A DNA stretch of 64,000 nucleotides from Chaunax sp. Z400. Its lineage: Eukaryota > Chordata > Actinopteri > Lophiiformes > Chaunacidae. The notes under the pieces were generated by a model. It had not been told where the DNA came from. It did not search any database and worked only from the letters and a program-made list of their open reading frames with translations. The stretch lies in NCBI GenBank assembly GCA_037577475.1, contig CM075195.1:24393399-24457398 (forward strand), in the 5' to 3' direction. Shown piece by piece: positions 51,966 through 64,000 of the stretch (positions are counted from its first letter, which is position 1; every line of letters begins with the position of its first letter). A program made the translations under genes and the position numbers.

Positions 51966-54900
51966 AGTCTTGGGCTGAACATCCAGCTGTCTCCTTACCA
52001 TATAGGGGTGTGTCGTGACGTAGCACCAGCCTGATAAGTAGTAAACAATTGCGTCAAAATAATCGTTAATAAAACAAATAAAAACCCACAACTTAATATA
52101 GAAATTAGACAGTTATATTGTGTAGCATGTGAAGTTCATGGCGTTTGCTTTCCTGCTTTTATGGAGACTGGAGAAATTGTAGGAAATGTTATAAGAATCA
52201 TCATATTGCCTTCACAAATTTTATTGTGCAAATGTTTTTGATATATGTGTTGAAACTTAAAATGTTAAAAATATTTTCTAACTTCACATTTCTCATTATT
52301 AACTATTAATGATTTACCTATGCATAATATATGGAAGTTCCAGGATCCTCTTCTCTCTCTTTCTGATCTCTGTCCAGAAAAGTGGAGGTAACGGATACAT
52401 ACACATGTCAAGAACATAACATGTTAGTCTCGCCAGGAGGTCTCAGCCCATAGTGTTTATGCGGAGACAAAGCAGAGCTACTTTTTTCCAGTTGATAAAA
52501 TAATTCAGTGGGAATGATGGGGGGTTCTGTATTCTGTAATGTACACCATGTCAATCACCATATTAGCCTATCTATAAAATGGAGATATTCTCTTCTTATT
52601 TTAACTCTTGACATTTCCTTGGCTGGGCTATGGAATGAGCAATGATACAAATGAGACAGGCAACATTATCACCTATCCCCTATAAAAAAAAAAGGCAACT
52701 TGAAGCCTGCTTGATAGTCGCTTTAAGTATACGAAAGAGTTATGGTGTTTCAAAGTTTGTTTATCCTGCTGTGTTAGAGAGTGCTAACAGTATTGTTATA
52801 AATAACACATTTTGCTCTACTCAGGGGTTAAAGTGGGGTTTTGTAGGTGGGGGAACTCTAAATTCCAGTGCAGCAGAAAGAGCCAGACTTGATTTATAGA
52901 ATTTTATATTTTCCAGAGAAAATATGTAATTTTATTACAAACTTAAAATAGTTACAGTCTCATTACATTATTTCCAGTACTATGACATTATAATGACAGA
53001 CTGATACCAAAGCTGATGCAATTACTGACAGCGGTAATGACAGTGGAGTGATGTGACTATGTGGTGCTAAGATGACAGAATGCTGAACATTGCTGTCCTA
53101 CAGATCTAACACACTTTCAAAGATATGTAAAATTAAACAACACATACGGTTATTTAGTTCATACTTGCAAAATGATCATTAATAGTACTGTTAAGTTGTA
53201 GTTAAATTCAATTCCAGTTCAGCTACGTCACATCATTGTTATACTTTTTAGCATCACAATTTTAAAAAATTAACAACGAATATTGATAGTAAGTAAATGT
53301 TGGAAAATTAATAGCTTTGTACTTGGTAGACAAACTGAGAAAAATCTAAATGAGAAAAATGGATGCAAAACACTCAGAAATGTTTAACATCTGCTAAACA
53401 GTGGAAAACGGACAAGGCAACCCATATATGACCACAGTGATTCTCACTACTTACTTTACTATTTTGTCTTTGTTTTAGAGTATATTTTAAATTTAGATTT
53501 TTGAAAAGAACAAAACATTTTAAGATATTTCTGCCTCCCTCCCTTGGCTTCTGCCGCAAAATTGTCAAAGCCATGTTTATTTGACTTGAGTTATCTGTGA
53601 GAGCATGTATTGTCTGCGGCTCTTGTGGTGGCTTATTCTGCGATCTTGATGTTAAATTCTACACACACATACTGCCCTACATACTGATCCAAACATACTG
53701 TTTTTTTAATCTAATTTAACAAATTTAATTTTAGAAAATTAATAATTTATGAATTGTACTGTGGTGGCAGAAATCTAAGAGAAAGGTAACAGGGCAAATT
53801 AACAAGTGAAGAAATGGACAGTCCAACACTGAGTGTGAGACAGACTTGGGTGAAAGAACTGTTTCTCCTCGTTCTTCTTCTACGAGAGGAATGTTATCAG
53901 TTCTCTGTGGTTCTTAAGTTAACTTCCTTTAGGCTAACTTATTGTCTGCAATCATTATGAAGCTTATCTTATGACCTTGTTTGCTAAGTCCCATTAGGGT
54001 GAATTTCAAATAAAAATGGTTATGGGTAAGTATGTTACAGTCATACAATGGCAAAGATGTGCTTTGACCAATAGTTTCAATAAACCTTTGGAAATCCACT
54101 AAATGCTTAAATCCCATTCAAAACGGTGTCATCTTGTACAAATCATACCTGTCTGTGCTCTTGAAACATTCTCCGTGTTTAACACCTCACGTGTTTACAT
54201 CATACAAAATAATTAGAATTTAGCATAAACCAGTGTTGGCAATGTATACAAAGGACACTTAAACCATGCATGTATATATATAGCCTATATACTTTCACTT
54301 GTTAATGTGTGCATGATATTTTTCCCTACAGCCTGCCTGTGTGTGCATGTGCTGGAATCTAGGCCATCCCTTGTGGCTTTGTGTCTGAGAGGCGGATCAG
54401 TCTATATGAGGGGCAGCCAGGCGTATGGGCGTGCTGGAGTGGGGGGCATGCGTACACAGGACTTCATCTCCCTTTATGTCTGTATGAGCCAAAGAGAAAG
54501 AGCATATACTCTGTGATGTGGCTGGGTTGTCTAGGGGTGTTTCCATTGTGCAAACACATTACAGCATAATAGCAACAAGAGACACTTTCACTTCAATTAT
54601 ACACACACACAGCCTCTTTGTAGAGCTCTCTTCCTCACTATCTTCCCTCCTAGAACTCAGAATCTCTCCATCTCACTTCAACTCCCCCACTCCCGACCTC
54701 AAAATCAACACACACATACACATACACACCACGTTCTCTCCCACTCACAGGGTGAGTCTCGGAAACAGCTGGAAAAGCAAATAATCGCAGGCAGGCCGTG
54801 CCCTGGCTCACTGGCTCTCACACATGCCTGGACCTTAACTTGCATGAATGCAGTCCTCACACTAATTTTTCAGCTGCAGTCAAAAAGCACAAGGAGCAAT

Positions 54901-54983
54901 GCAATTGCACAAACCTAAGGAATGCTGCAGAAGTTGGAAAACATACTTTTTGATCAACTTTGCTCTCATGTGCCACAAGTTTC
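51966..54983. other. non-coding
   Basis: CpG density drops after about 52050. No gene or clear repeat; the ATG-led frames at 52642-52899 and 54307-54569 have no recognised motif. Confidence 0.4.
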
Positions 54984-55148
54984 TCAGGGATATTTTGGCA
55001 GGATCACACAGTCCAGGGAGGGAGTTGTCCCCATAATAACCAGGCCTTTCCTCAGCTCTGTCTTGTCTTCCAACTCGTCAACAATGTCATCATCAGCTTC
55101 CAAAATCAGTAAACTCGACCCATATTCACAACAAATAGTTCTTTCAAG
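54984..55148 (-). other. coding-like 54-codon fragment, unidentified
   Basis: The minus frame from 55148 to a TGA at 54984 reads LERTICCEYGSSLLILEADD, then DIVDELEDKTELRKGL, then VIMGTTPSLDCVILPKYP. Charged and hydrophobic residues are balanced, as in real proteins, and it differs from the chance frames around it. It has no start and I cannot name a family. It may be an exon, a retrocopy scrap or a transposon remnant. Confidence 0.3.
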
Positions 55149-56949
55149 TCAGACATGAGGGAATTTGATAGATGAGCAAAACTGGAACTTGGGGTCAGTA
55201 TGTCAGCAAATATAATATGGTGTACCTACAGTACATCCTGTTTTACAGATGATATAGTCCTCTTTGAATAAAAAGCATAGGATTTGCTGAATGAAATAGA
55301 TTGTGGATTGCATGATTTTAAATTAATTGAGGTGAGGAAGCATCACATACATATGGTTCTGGAATAAAAATGAGTTGAAAATAATTCTACGTCATACCAT
55401 CTGTAAACCATTGCTCACATTCTCCTACTTATTAAAGTCCACTGTCTTACATGTGTTCCTGCAAGAGGGAACGCATCAAAGCTGTGAAAATATGTTGGAC
55501 AGGTTTCAAGAATGTGGATATATTAGGTATGTAATATAGAGAGCATAGAAAAGAGCACCTTAGAGAGACGGCGCTCAACTATTACTGATCATTCCATGAG
55601 TCAAATGCTGACATGCAGCTTTGCAGTAGGTCTTTGCACTTGAACCTAAAGGAATATTGAGCTCACTCACAGAAAACATCACAACACAAACCACCTCCAA
55701 CAATGTGCATTCTTTGAATACTACCAAGAAGTTACACATAGAGGAAATTCTTGGAATAATTGTACAATAAAACCCTTTTACCACACTAACTGTGCGGTCC
55801 ATTTTGTGGAAGATAAAAACAAAACTAAAAATGTGAATATTTGGGTCACAGCATATATGATATATCTGAGGCTAGTGTATTTTCCTTGATCACACTCTTA
55901 TTTCATCTTTTGTGGTAGTTCCTCTTCTTATGTGAATGTGTCTGTTTGAATGATTAAGTATGTAACTTATTATATAATTGCTAGGCTGCTTGATTTTCTA
56001 TTTATCCTTTTTTCCACATAGTGAATGCCATTGTCATTGTGCTTATGTCATTCTCATGTTTTTCCTGTTTCTAGGGACACATCTGTGTATGATATCACCT
56101 GTATACACTAAACAGTGTCCCTTGCCTCTAAATCCCTTTTTATTTGTGCACCCTCTCAGCAATTAGACATGTTTGCTTTTGCATTCTAATGAATTCCACT
56201 TTTCATCCTCTTCCCGCTGCTGATCTAAAATAAAATCCAAGTAAATACCAATATATGTTGTGCTATATCCACTTGGCTAAAATGGAAATATGCTTGATGG
56301 ATTATTTCCACTTATTTCAGCTCTTCAGGAACCGCTTAATGTGAAGTGGCCAGGCTGGGGAGAGAATACACACCAAGCACCGACACTTCCAGCCAGATTG
56401 AATGCAGTCCGTTGCATAACACAGTCATAAATCAGCACTATCATAGCGCACCACCTGTGTATAGCGAGTGTTTCGATCTGTGTTCCCAGTACAGTAGTAA
56501 GAGGAAGAAATGGAAGGATATGTACTCTTTTTTTCAGAATTATTGAATATTTGTGGTCCCCCATTAACTGTATACTGCTAATAATACACTATTAGAACAC
56601 ACAGGTCACCGATGGTAACAGTGATTGTTCTCAAAGTACACATTACTTTTTTGCAAAGGGTCACAAACCCAAAAAATCAGGTTTCCATGTTTAATATACA
56701 AAGAATTTAATAAAATTGCAACTAAAATAACTCACTTCATGTGTATAATCCTCTGAAAAGTGCTTAGTAACTATAACTGTGACATAAATGTAGTAAAGAG
56801 GACAACATTTGCCTCTCAAGTTTAGAGGAGCAGTATGAAGTAGCATAAAATGGAAAGGATCACTTGTTTATTCAGATCAACAAATTAAATAATATAATAT
56901 AGTACCAAATACTCCATTTGAATCAGTTTAATCTAAACCAGAGAATATA
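55149..56949. other. non-coding
   Basis: Nothing recognised. Confidence 0.4.
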
Positions 56950-57260
56950 GAGACCGTAAACCTCCGCCAAGGCTGAGTATTCCCTCCAAAAGGTCCTTTC
57001 TCCTGATACGTTACATCCCTATTTATATGCAACACCTGTATTTAGATTCTTTCACCATGAAAACATACACATAGAACTTGGATCCCTCCACAACCTTTGT
57101 CATACCGAAAACAGCGGTTCCAGAAGAGTCAGCATTTCGTGTTCCATTGGGTGGTTTGTGCCAAAAATGTAATCATCTGTTGCTATCGCTGACGTCTTCT
57201 GCACCTCTGATAAAAGTTTAATGCAAACCTGTTGATAACTTTTTGAGATATATGACTACC
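56950..57260 (-). repeat. old dispersed repeat beginning at CCTCCGCCAAGG
   Basis: CCGTAAACCTCCGCCAAGGC near 56956, and GATAACTTTTTGAGATATAT near 57234, are typical edges of fish repeats with a CCTCCGCC/GGCGGAGG end. Relation to family A is likely for the edges only. Confidence 0.45.
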
Positions 57261-58748
57261 CTCAGAGTTTTTGTAGTGTTTAAGCAAGTAAAGAAAAAAA
57301 TCAACAGCCATTTTGATGGTGCACATGTCTTGACTGTTGGGCCTTGGTACGTGCCTTTCTGATTTTTTTTTTTAACAAAACGTTGTAGAAATGCTCTAAC
57401 TTGAGAAATCTCACAATAAAAATTCGATCCAGCGCTGACATTTGGCTCTTTTACGGCCACCATTGTTTTGATTGTCTACCTGAATTACGTCTATAAATAT
57501 ATGACAGAAGGAAAAGAAATGTTTGTGGGGTGGGTGAGTTGACATGGAGGAGTAGACAAACGACAGAAAGGAGAGGCTGCACACTGCAGACAGATGAGAC
57601 AAAAGGCTGACACGATTCAGCAGCCCTGATCAATGTCAAGCTGTTGCACAACACCAAACCCCCTCTGCTTTTGTCTCTCTTTCTTGTTTCATTTCTTCCT
57701 GCCCTGCATGCCTTTTTCTCCTTCTTGCTCAATTCAACAGATGCAGCAAAAGTAATTCTTGCTGCAGCGAAAACAGGAAACATAGAAAACTACAACTGTG
57801 TGATGACAAAATGCTACAAAAATATTTAAAAAATGGATAATTTAATCTAATTTAATTTAATGTTCAATTAGTATCCAGTTGTGTGATCCTGCAACATAAT
57901 ATTTTTAATACAGTTTCTCTCTTTTTATTAAAGTATGAGAGAAAAATAACAATGCACGCAGTGAGTCTCCCCCCTTTCTCTTCTTGCTGTGTTCCAACCT
58001 GCCACGCCCTCCCTCTCCGTCTCCTCCCTCATGACCTCTGCCCTAGACGGATTCATCACAAGTAGTGAGGAGGAAACCAAAATCACAGCTTCAAATTAAT
58101 CTGTCTGTGTTTGGAAACACTTCAGTTTCACTTTCTTATTCTTTTTCGACTTCTGAAAAATGCACAGTTGCCTGATCCTCTGCACTCAGTTTTCTTTTAT
58201 TGACCATATATCATCATCTGAAAACTACTATAACTGCTGTTCACTGAGTGAAGGGACTCTCTCTCCACCTAGCTATGTATTTCATATGTACAGGGATTCA
58301 TCCCCAGCTGACAGATGACATGAATCGTTTTGTACAACACCCCAGCTGTTGCTGGCACGTACACACAGTCTAATACGGCATATATGGCATGTGCGTCATC
58401 ACTCTGATTTTCTAAGATCGACACCTGATTCTGAGCGACCTTGAGGGGGAGAATCTCTGCACTCAGAGAACAGCAGTTGAAACATAACCAACAGTTCTAT
58501 ATCATATCAAGACTACAGTATCTCTCCATCCAGCTAATGATTCCATATCCACACGTACATTCCTATCCATAGGGAAAAACGGCCAGATTGGGACATAGCA
58601 CTACTCCACTATTGGTCGAACTAAACCTACAAAGCTCCTTGTGTACTGATAGGATTGCATTTCCCTTACTCTCCATACAGATGTTACTTCTAAGAAAAAT
58701 GCTGTTTTGAGAGAAAGTCACTTGAGGCTCACAAACTCAAGAAACTTC
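57261..58748. other. non-coding
   Basis: The overlapping minus frames at 57411-57783 have no motif. Nothing else is recognised. Confidence 0.4.
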
Positions 58749-58769
58749 GGGGGGGGGGGGGGGGGGGGG
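58749..58769. repeat. 21-bp G run
   Basis: An uninterrupted run of 21 G on the plus strand, able in principle to form a G-quadruplex. Its length may be unreliable in sequencing. Confidence 0.95.
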
Positions 58770-59443
58770 TGCATTGCGGAGAGTCTAAGGCGGCCTCTAT
58801 AATGAGCCAGGAGTCTCTCCAAAAAGTGTGCAACTAGGATATCACATCCTCCAAAAGCCTGCACTCACCCTAATGGGCTGCACTAATGGTGGCCACCATG
58901 CCTCTGAGGGTTGATGAAGACTTCCCCATTCAACTGAGACTGTGGGTACAGCAAGTCTCTTCTCCTGAATGAGGTGAAGACCTGACATGCTCCTGGAGCC
59001 AGACCACATCCCATATTAACTGGTCATCAAATAGTCCAGAACTTTCAGTCCTTCCTGCAGAGGTCAGAAGACTGTGTCCGTGCACCTGATAAAAGTATGA
59101 GGGGCCAGCAGGATTCTGTGACCCTCAAAGATAGGAGTTGGAAGTTAGGCATCCTTTAGGTAGCAAACCACTCGCCTACCCAGAACACCTGTATCACCCT
59201 GAAAACCAACACCTTGAACCTCAGGTATAGAGAAACTGCTCAAGGCACCCGAGACTCTATTTTTCTGCTGCAGGTCCATCAATGATAATGCTGTCACTGA
59301 ACCTGCCATGAGGGGATATTCAAGTTAACTGAATCCAGCAGCCCTGTGACATGGTAAAAACCACCCAAGGGTCTGTATCCTGAGCCACCCAGACCATGAG
59401 ATGGGCTGATGTGGTGTGGGGGATGGCCGGGTAACATAAGGCA
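58770..59443. other. GC-richer non-coding or decayed coding sequence
   Basis: This stretch is less AT-rich than its surroundings and continues on the 3' side of the coding-like minus fragment that follows. It may be the rest of the same decayed unit. No clean frame was found. Confidence 0.35.
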
Positions 59444-59801
59444 TTAAGCGACCCCCATGCTTTCGGCTATCCCACTTAGAGGCCTCAAAACATGGCTGAC
59501 AGCTTTATGGACAGTGTCATCAAACAGGATCTGGGATAATCACAAATGGTGCCTCACCAGCACAAGTGTTCCCCCTGCCACCCACTACTGCCTGCTCTTC
59601 AGTCAGCCTAGGGAGCATGGAGGAAAGTTGCTTCAGGGGCCCAGAGAAGGGTGCCGGTCTAGCCCCCACAATCTCATTGAGGAGGGAGGGGATGGCATCA
59701 TCCGCCAATGAAAGGTCAGGCCTGAGGGTCCAAGAAGCTCTCTCCACCAGAGTCTTAGTGAGGTGGCGCATGTGACTGTTTAACTTCTCCCTCTTCTGGG
59801 A
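59444..59801 (-). pseudogene. decayed coding-like fragment, unidentified
   Basis: Minus strand. The frame begins SQKREKLNSHMRHLTKTL (ATG at 59771) and continues through ASWTLRPDLSLADDAIPSLL and PRLTEEQAVVGGRG to a stop at 59520. One base off, the frame LFDDTVHKAVSHVLRPLSGI carries on directly and stops at 59444, so a frameshift near 59525 is likely. The composition is protein-like, but I cannot name the family. A retroelement gag or similar gene is possible and is inference only. Confidence 0.4.
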
Positions 59802-60402
59802 CTATGTAAGGCTAGCCAGAGTGAAGGTCTCTTTTCTTATCTGTATTTTTGAAACAGGAATTCCACCTCAACTTTTGCCTCTGTCCCCCCTCCTCCTCCT
59901 CAACACCTTTTAAATAAAAGGCACCTTTGTCTCCCTGGTTTCAGTAGGTTATGCAGGAGGCTGGCATGTCATGGCATGGTTCGGCCCTGGTCCAACAATC
60001 AGTCCTCTCTCCTTCTTTCCTTCCTCTTTCCTGTTTGCGGTCTTCTGAGCCTTAATGCACTTGGCTGCTGCATAGATGGCAAAGTGACTGTACCTATACA
60101 ACGTCTTACAACACGGAGGTGGCAGAGGCTACAGTGCATGGTGCCTTCTGCTCATTAAGCTCCCTTATTAACATTATTTGTTTTGAAGTATTCAAATGTG
60201 TCTCTGAGTGAATATGTGTGTTTTATGTGCGCAGAACACACACTGTCTTTTTGAAACAATGTTTTATTTTTCAAATTTGTATTGGGAGCTTGATTAGATT
60301 CGGGGAAGCAAAGGGCCATGGGAGGAATCCAGCAGGCAAAGTGAGTCTTTCTCTCTTTTTTGGCTTTTCTTTGGACTCTGGCCCTGAGCACGCTCTGTAG
60401 CA
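59802..60402. other. non-coding
   Basis: No supported feature. The frames near 60155-60412 are chance. Confidence 0.4.
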
Positions 60403-60550
60403 TCCCTGACACATGGTTATCACTGCAGATCTACACTGAAAGCACGTAAACTGGAACAGTAACACAACTTGTGGTTTCCCTGACACATGGTTATCACTGC
60501 AGATCTACACTGAAAGTGCATAAACCTCAACAGAAATACACCTCCAAAGG
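60403..60550. repeat. 74-bp tandem duplication
   Basis: Units at 60403-60476 and 60477-60550 share their first 40 bases exactly, from TCCCTGACACATGG through GATCTACACTGAAAG. They then diverge. Confidence 0.9.
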
Positions 60551-61500
60551 AATGGAACCAAGCGACAGAATACCGAGAGGAGCGAGACGCAAGCTCTCTT
60601 CTGCACATGGCAGCGAATCTTCTATCTTGTGATTAGATTGCTAATTCTTGTTGCTTTTGTCTTTCTCTATCACTTGTTCAACACCATGTCTTGACTGCTT
60701 AGCATGGCGATCTGAAAATTAGACTGATGATGCACACTGTGCCTAATATAGACTGTGTGTGCATGCTACTGTAGCTTAGCTAGTGTGTCTTACAAAATTA
60801 AATAAAAATCCACGTCATCTGCCAGCTGGGGACAAATTCCCATACATATGGAATATGTAGCTGAGTGGAGCAACTGTTTTGATATGACAGAGAACATTTG
60901 TTTCATCTAACATCGTAAAGTACTGCTCCTCCAGCACTGCATCACAACCCAGACTGGATCCTCACATGACAGGAGTGCCAGTGTTGGAAGTGCAGAAGAC
61001 GCTCAACAACTGCTGCTATGATATAAACGCCATGTATAAAGGATGAGGATTTCCTTTTTTATAACAGAGTAAGCACAGCTGCCCAGCAGGGTAAGACTTT
61101 ATTACCCAGAGCATTTCTTGTGATTTTTGTTTTTTGATTCAGTTTTACTGAACTATGAAATCATAGATTTCCACTCCATACTGGCAATTTCCTACCACCA
61201 AGATTTTTGATTTTATGACCAGACATCCTGCACTTGTTCCCCATGGCTGGAAACTGGCAGCTGGTCTTAAAGAAGAGAACTGTGCCATTCTCCGTTAAAT
61301 TCAGTGATCCTCAACTTACCGTAGTTTTCTTTCTGGCTCAGGTTTGACAGGATTTCCTCTCACCGTAGACTGTGTAATGTCTGCCAAGAGAGTTGTGCAG
61401 AGGTAATGAACAAAAATATAATATTTGGACATTTTCCTTTTTTATTTTTCAATAAATAAGCTATAGGCATCAATTTAAAAAAAATCAAGTATGTTTAGTC
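60551..61500. other. non-coding
   Basis: Nothing recognised. Confidence 0.4.
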
Positions 61501-61514
61501 ATTATTATTATTAC

Positions 61515-61546
<32 letters not shown>
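61501..61546. repeat. (ATT)n microsatellite
   Basis: About 15 ATT units with one ACT interruption. Confidence 0.95.
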
Positions 61547-61548
<2 letters not shown>

Positions 61549-61679
61549 TTATTTTTTACTATTTAAAGTAAAATATATTTTTTTAAATATTTAACTGTAT
61601 GCTTAAAATTTTAAATTAGATGGCTATTCTTTCAAATTATACTACTACTTTTTGTATATATACTTTTTTTTGTATGACT

Positions 61680-61830
61680 ACATTACCTCCGCCACTGGAG
61701 TTAGGCAGAGGTAATGTGGTCGCTCATGTTTGCTCATCTGTCTGTCAGTTTGTGCACAAGATATTTCAAAAAGTTATTTTAAATTAACAGGTTTCAGTTC
61801 AATTGTGGAGTGACAGGCCTAATGCCAAGG
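61680..61830 (+). repeat. old dispersed repeat with GAGGTAATG hairpin edge
   Basis: CATTACCTCCGCC (61681) and GGCAGAGGTAATG (about 61707) form a small imperfect hairpin, followed by CTCATCTGTCTGTCAGTTTG and CAAGATATTTCAAAAAGTTA. Its edge resembles the CCTCCGCC end of the repeat at 56950. Confidence 0.45.
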
Positions 61831-64000
61831 CAGAGAAGTTGATGTGGATCCAGGATTTAAAATTTATTTTATTCATTGTGGTGCAACTTTTTGTGTGGAT
61901 CATTGTTTTCTATGTAAATAATTCTATTTCATGTGAACAAATGTTTAACCGCATAATAGTTGTTTTTTTAAAGTCATCCATAAATGTCTCTGATGAACAT
62001 TTATTAGACGCTTTTGTAGTGACTTGGTCTGGAAGCTATTTCCTGAATAATCGCATTTAATGACTATGGCATTGGGGGAAGTTTTACGTTTTCAATCCAA
62101 TCAACAATCCAAAATTCCTTGGGTTGCTTTGGACATTTTTATGTGGACTTCTTTTCCACAGATTGACATCTTAATTCCATATTTTCATTCCCCATTTCAA
62201 GTTTGTTATTCAGTCAACAAAACATAGTTTCAGTGCAGCCATGTGGATGTCTCACTGCACACACTTCCCCTGTTTGTCATGCGTACGTCTGTTTCTAGCA
62301 TAAGCATAAACATTAGTTCATCCATGTGCAGGCACATGCATGTGATATAGATCACAACATCATGGATCACATGCTAGGCTCTGGGGGTTAACAAGAGCAC
62401 AGAGAACGTGACTGCAAGAGAATAGTTACTGAATATGTATTTACAATAGATTGCAGATATTTATTGTTTCCTAGCATCTGTTAATATTAAGAATATTAAT
62501 GCGGCAGTATTGCATAGGCAAAAAACATATGGCTTTTAGATCTCACCCATTGAGGTTGAATTGAATTCCCCTGATGCATGTTTATTATTTAAAAAAATGA
62601 TTTGAACTGAGCTGAAGTGAGTTAAACTGCATTGAACTGAGTTGAGATTCCACTCTCATGTTAACACAAACTGCATCAGTCACATTGTACACACATGTGA
62701 CATGACATGTGACTCACTGCTTTAAGGGTGGTTGCACAGATCACACATCATGCACAGCAGTAATAATAGTTATAATTTTATTTTTATTATAATTTGATGA
62801 TTATTCACTTTTATTTTAATTATTATAGTTGAAAAAAATGATAATCAAGCAGTATTAATAAATAAAGACTAATACTGGGGTAGCTTTGCCCAGAATTAAC
62901 TGGTTGTTTTGACTTTAGTTTCACCTTTAAACCTACCTTTAAAATGTCACAGATATGATGTTAGTTTCACAAAAAAATATGCATATGACATTACAAGTGC
63001 AAGGGATATACATACTATTCTTATTCTTAATCTCATTCTTATTCTTATTATATTAAAATCAGTGACAAATACTGACATGTAAATTTAAAAAGAGCAAGAG
63101 AAGATTATAACTGAATAAAACCATTTAGTTTGTACAGTAAAATGGGAAATATTTCACTAACAATAGCTCAGAACAACCTCTCACAGCCCATTCTCTGCTT
63201 CCAGCATTTCTAATGAAAGGATTTTCTGCTTTTTATTATTGTAAATTTGATATCTTTGGGTGAAGAAGATGCCTTAGTCTTTGGAAGATTTTAATAGCTA
63301 TTTTTCACAGTTTTCTAATGATTGTTTGACTACATACTTAATGAAATAAACTAAAAATTATTTATTGATAACCTATAAAAAATTATTGATATTTGCATCC
63401 ATACTTATTGTACCTTATAACTTGTTTAAGACGTTTTTGAATCACTGTCCAGTCTTGTATTCTGCAGATGAATCAAAGTGATGGATAGGTGCATGAGTGC
63501 ATGTTTCCACGGTTTTGGATAAACGCATTTCCAAGCTTATTTCCTCTCTCCTTTTGGTCTTACCCCACAAGCTGTCTTAGATGTGTTTTTTTTACTCCCT
63601 CCAAAATAACAGGTGCAAATGTCTATAAACACAACTGCTGTCCAAATTATTCTGCATAATTTCCCCGGAGGGAAAAAGAGAGAGTGGGAGGATTAAAGGA
63701 GGTAAGGAAGACTTGATAAAGTGTTGTTTTCTCAAGCTACATAACCATGTGAAAAATTAAAATCATGTACCTGAAGTCACGTGAGCATATATGTTTGTAT
63801 CCACATGCTTAAGGCACATCAGGTCAAGTCAGTTTTTTTTTAATATTCTAAATCACAAATTTCCAAAAATGTCTGCTCTTTGTGTGTTCAGATCTCATTT
63901 TCAGAAAATATTTGAAAAACATAAACGAGCAACCCTGACAGTAATGACACATGGAAAAATAAAATGAAAAATATAATAAAAATGAAAAATAAAGAAATAA
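61831..64000. other. non-coding, AT-rich end of the window
   Basis: Holds a short ATTCTT-type repeat at 63018-63050 and an A-rich end. No gene is supported; the frame at 61803-62060 has no motif. Confidence 0.45.

Overview
This window looks like non-coding DNA from a ray-finned fish, probably a percomorph (inference). The grounds are long (CA/TG)n arrays, several hAT elements, a PIF/Harbinger-type MITE, a teleost-type Tc1/mariner-IS630 transposase with introns, two tRNA-derived SINEs, and no bacterial-style dense coding. No intact protein-coding gene is visible. Nearly all long open frames are chance frames or fall inside microsatellites, and many begin at non-ATG codons.

Layout. 1-12 kb: a broken Tc1/mariner-type transposase gene (1629-2941) with its own TATA box, two introns and a visible DDE triad; a 617-bp hAT-type element with a perfect 8-bp target duplication (5516-6148); and a 591-bp Harbinger-type MITE with a TAA duplication (8790-9386) nested in an older dispersed repeat. 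12-30 kb: short tandem repeats, including three pure (TG)n arrays, an 82-bp TA-bounded palindrome (16949-17030), old dispersed repeats and a SINE head on the minus strand. 30-45 kb: the element-rich core. It holds a 114-bp inverted repeat, a minus-strand SINE, an hAT derivative with a BED-finger-like exon (36988-37589), a 744-bp GA/CA compound repeat with higher-order structure (37806-38549), a second hAT family (39315-40017, with a sister copy at 32768), and an hAT derivative that keeps an N-terminal exon with a PCNA-box-like motif (42698-43980).

45-52 kb: sequence is mostly featureless until about 50.1 kb. From there to about 52.0 kb it is clearly enriched in CpG, with a CRE-like site, CCAAT and GC boxes, a TATA box and consensus minus-strand splice donors. 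This is the best candidate for the 5' end of a host gene, transcribed leftward. If so, much of the 50 kb to its left could be its introns. The gene itself is not recognised.

52-64 kb: mostly unremarkable sequence with old repeats, a 21-bp G run, a local 74-bp duplication, an ATT microsatellite, and two unidentified coding-like minus-strand fragments (54984-55148 and 59444-59801).

No genes here can be said to work together. The recurring theme is decayed DNA transposons, two of which keep a 5' transposase exon that ends in a good splice donor.
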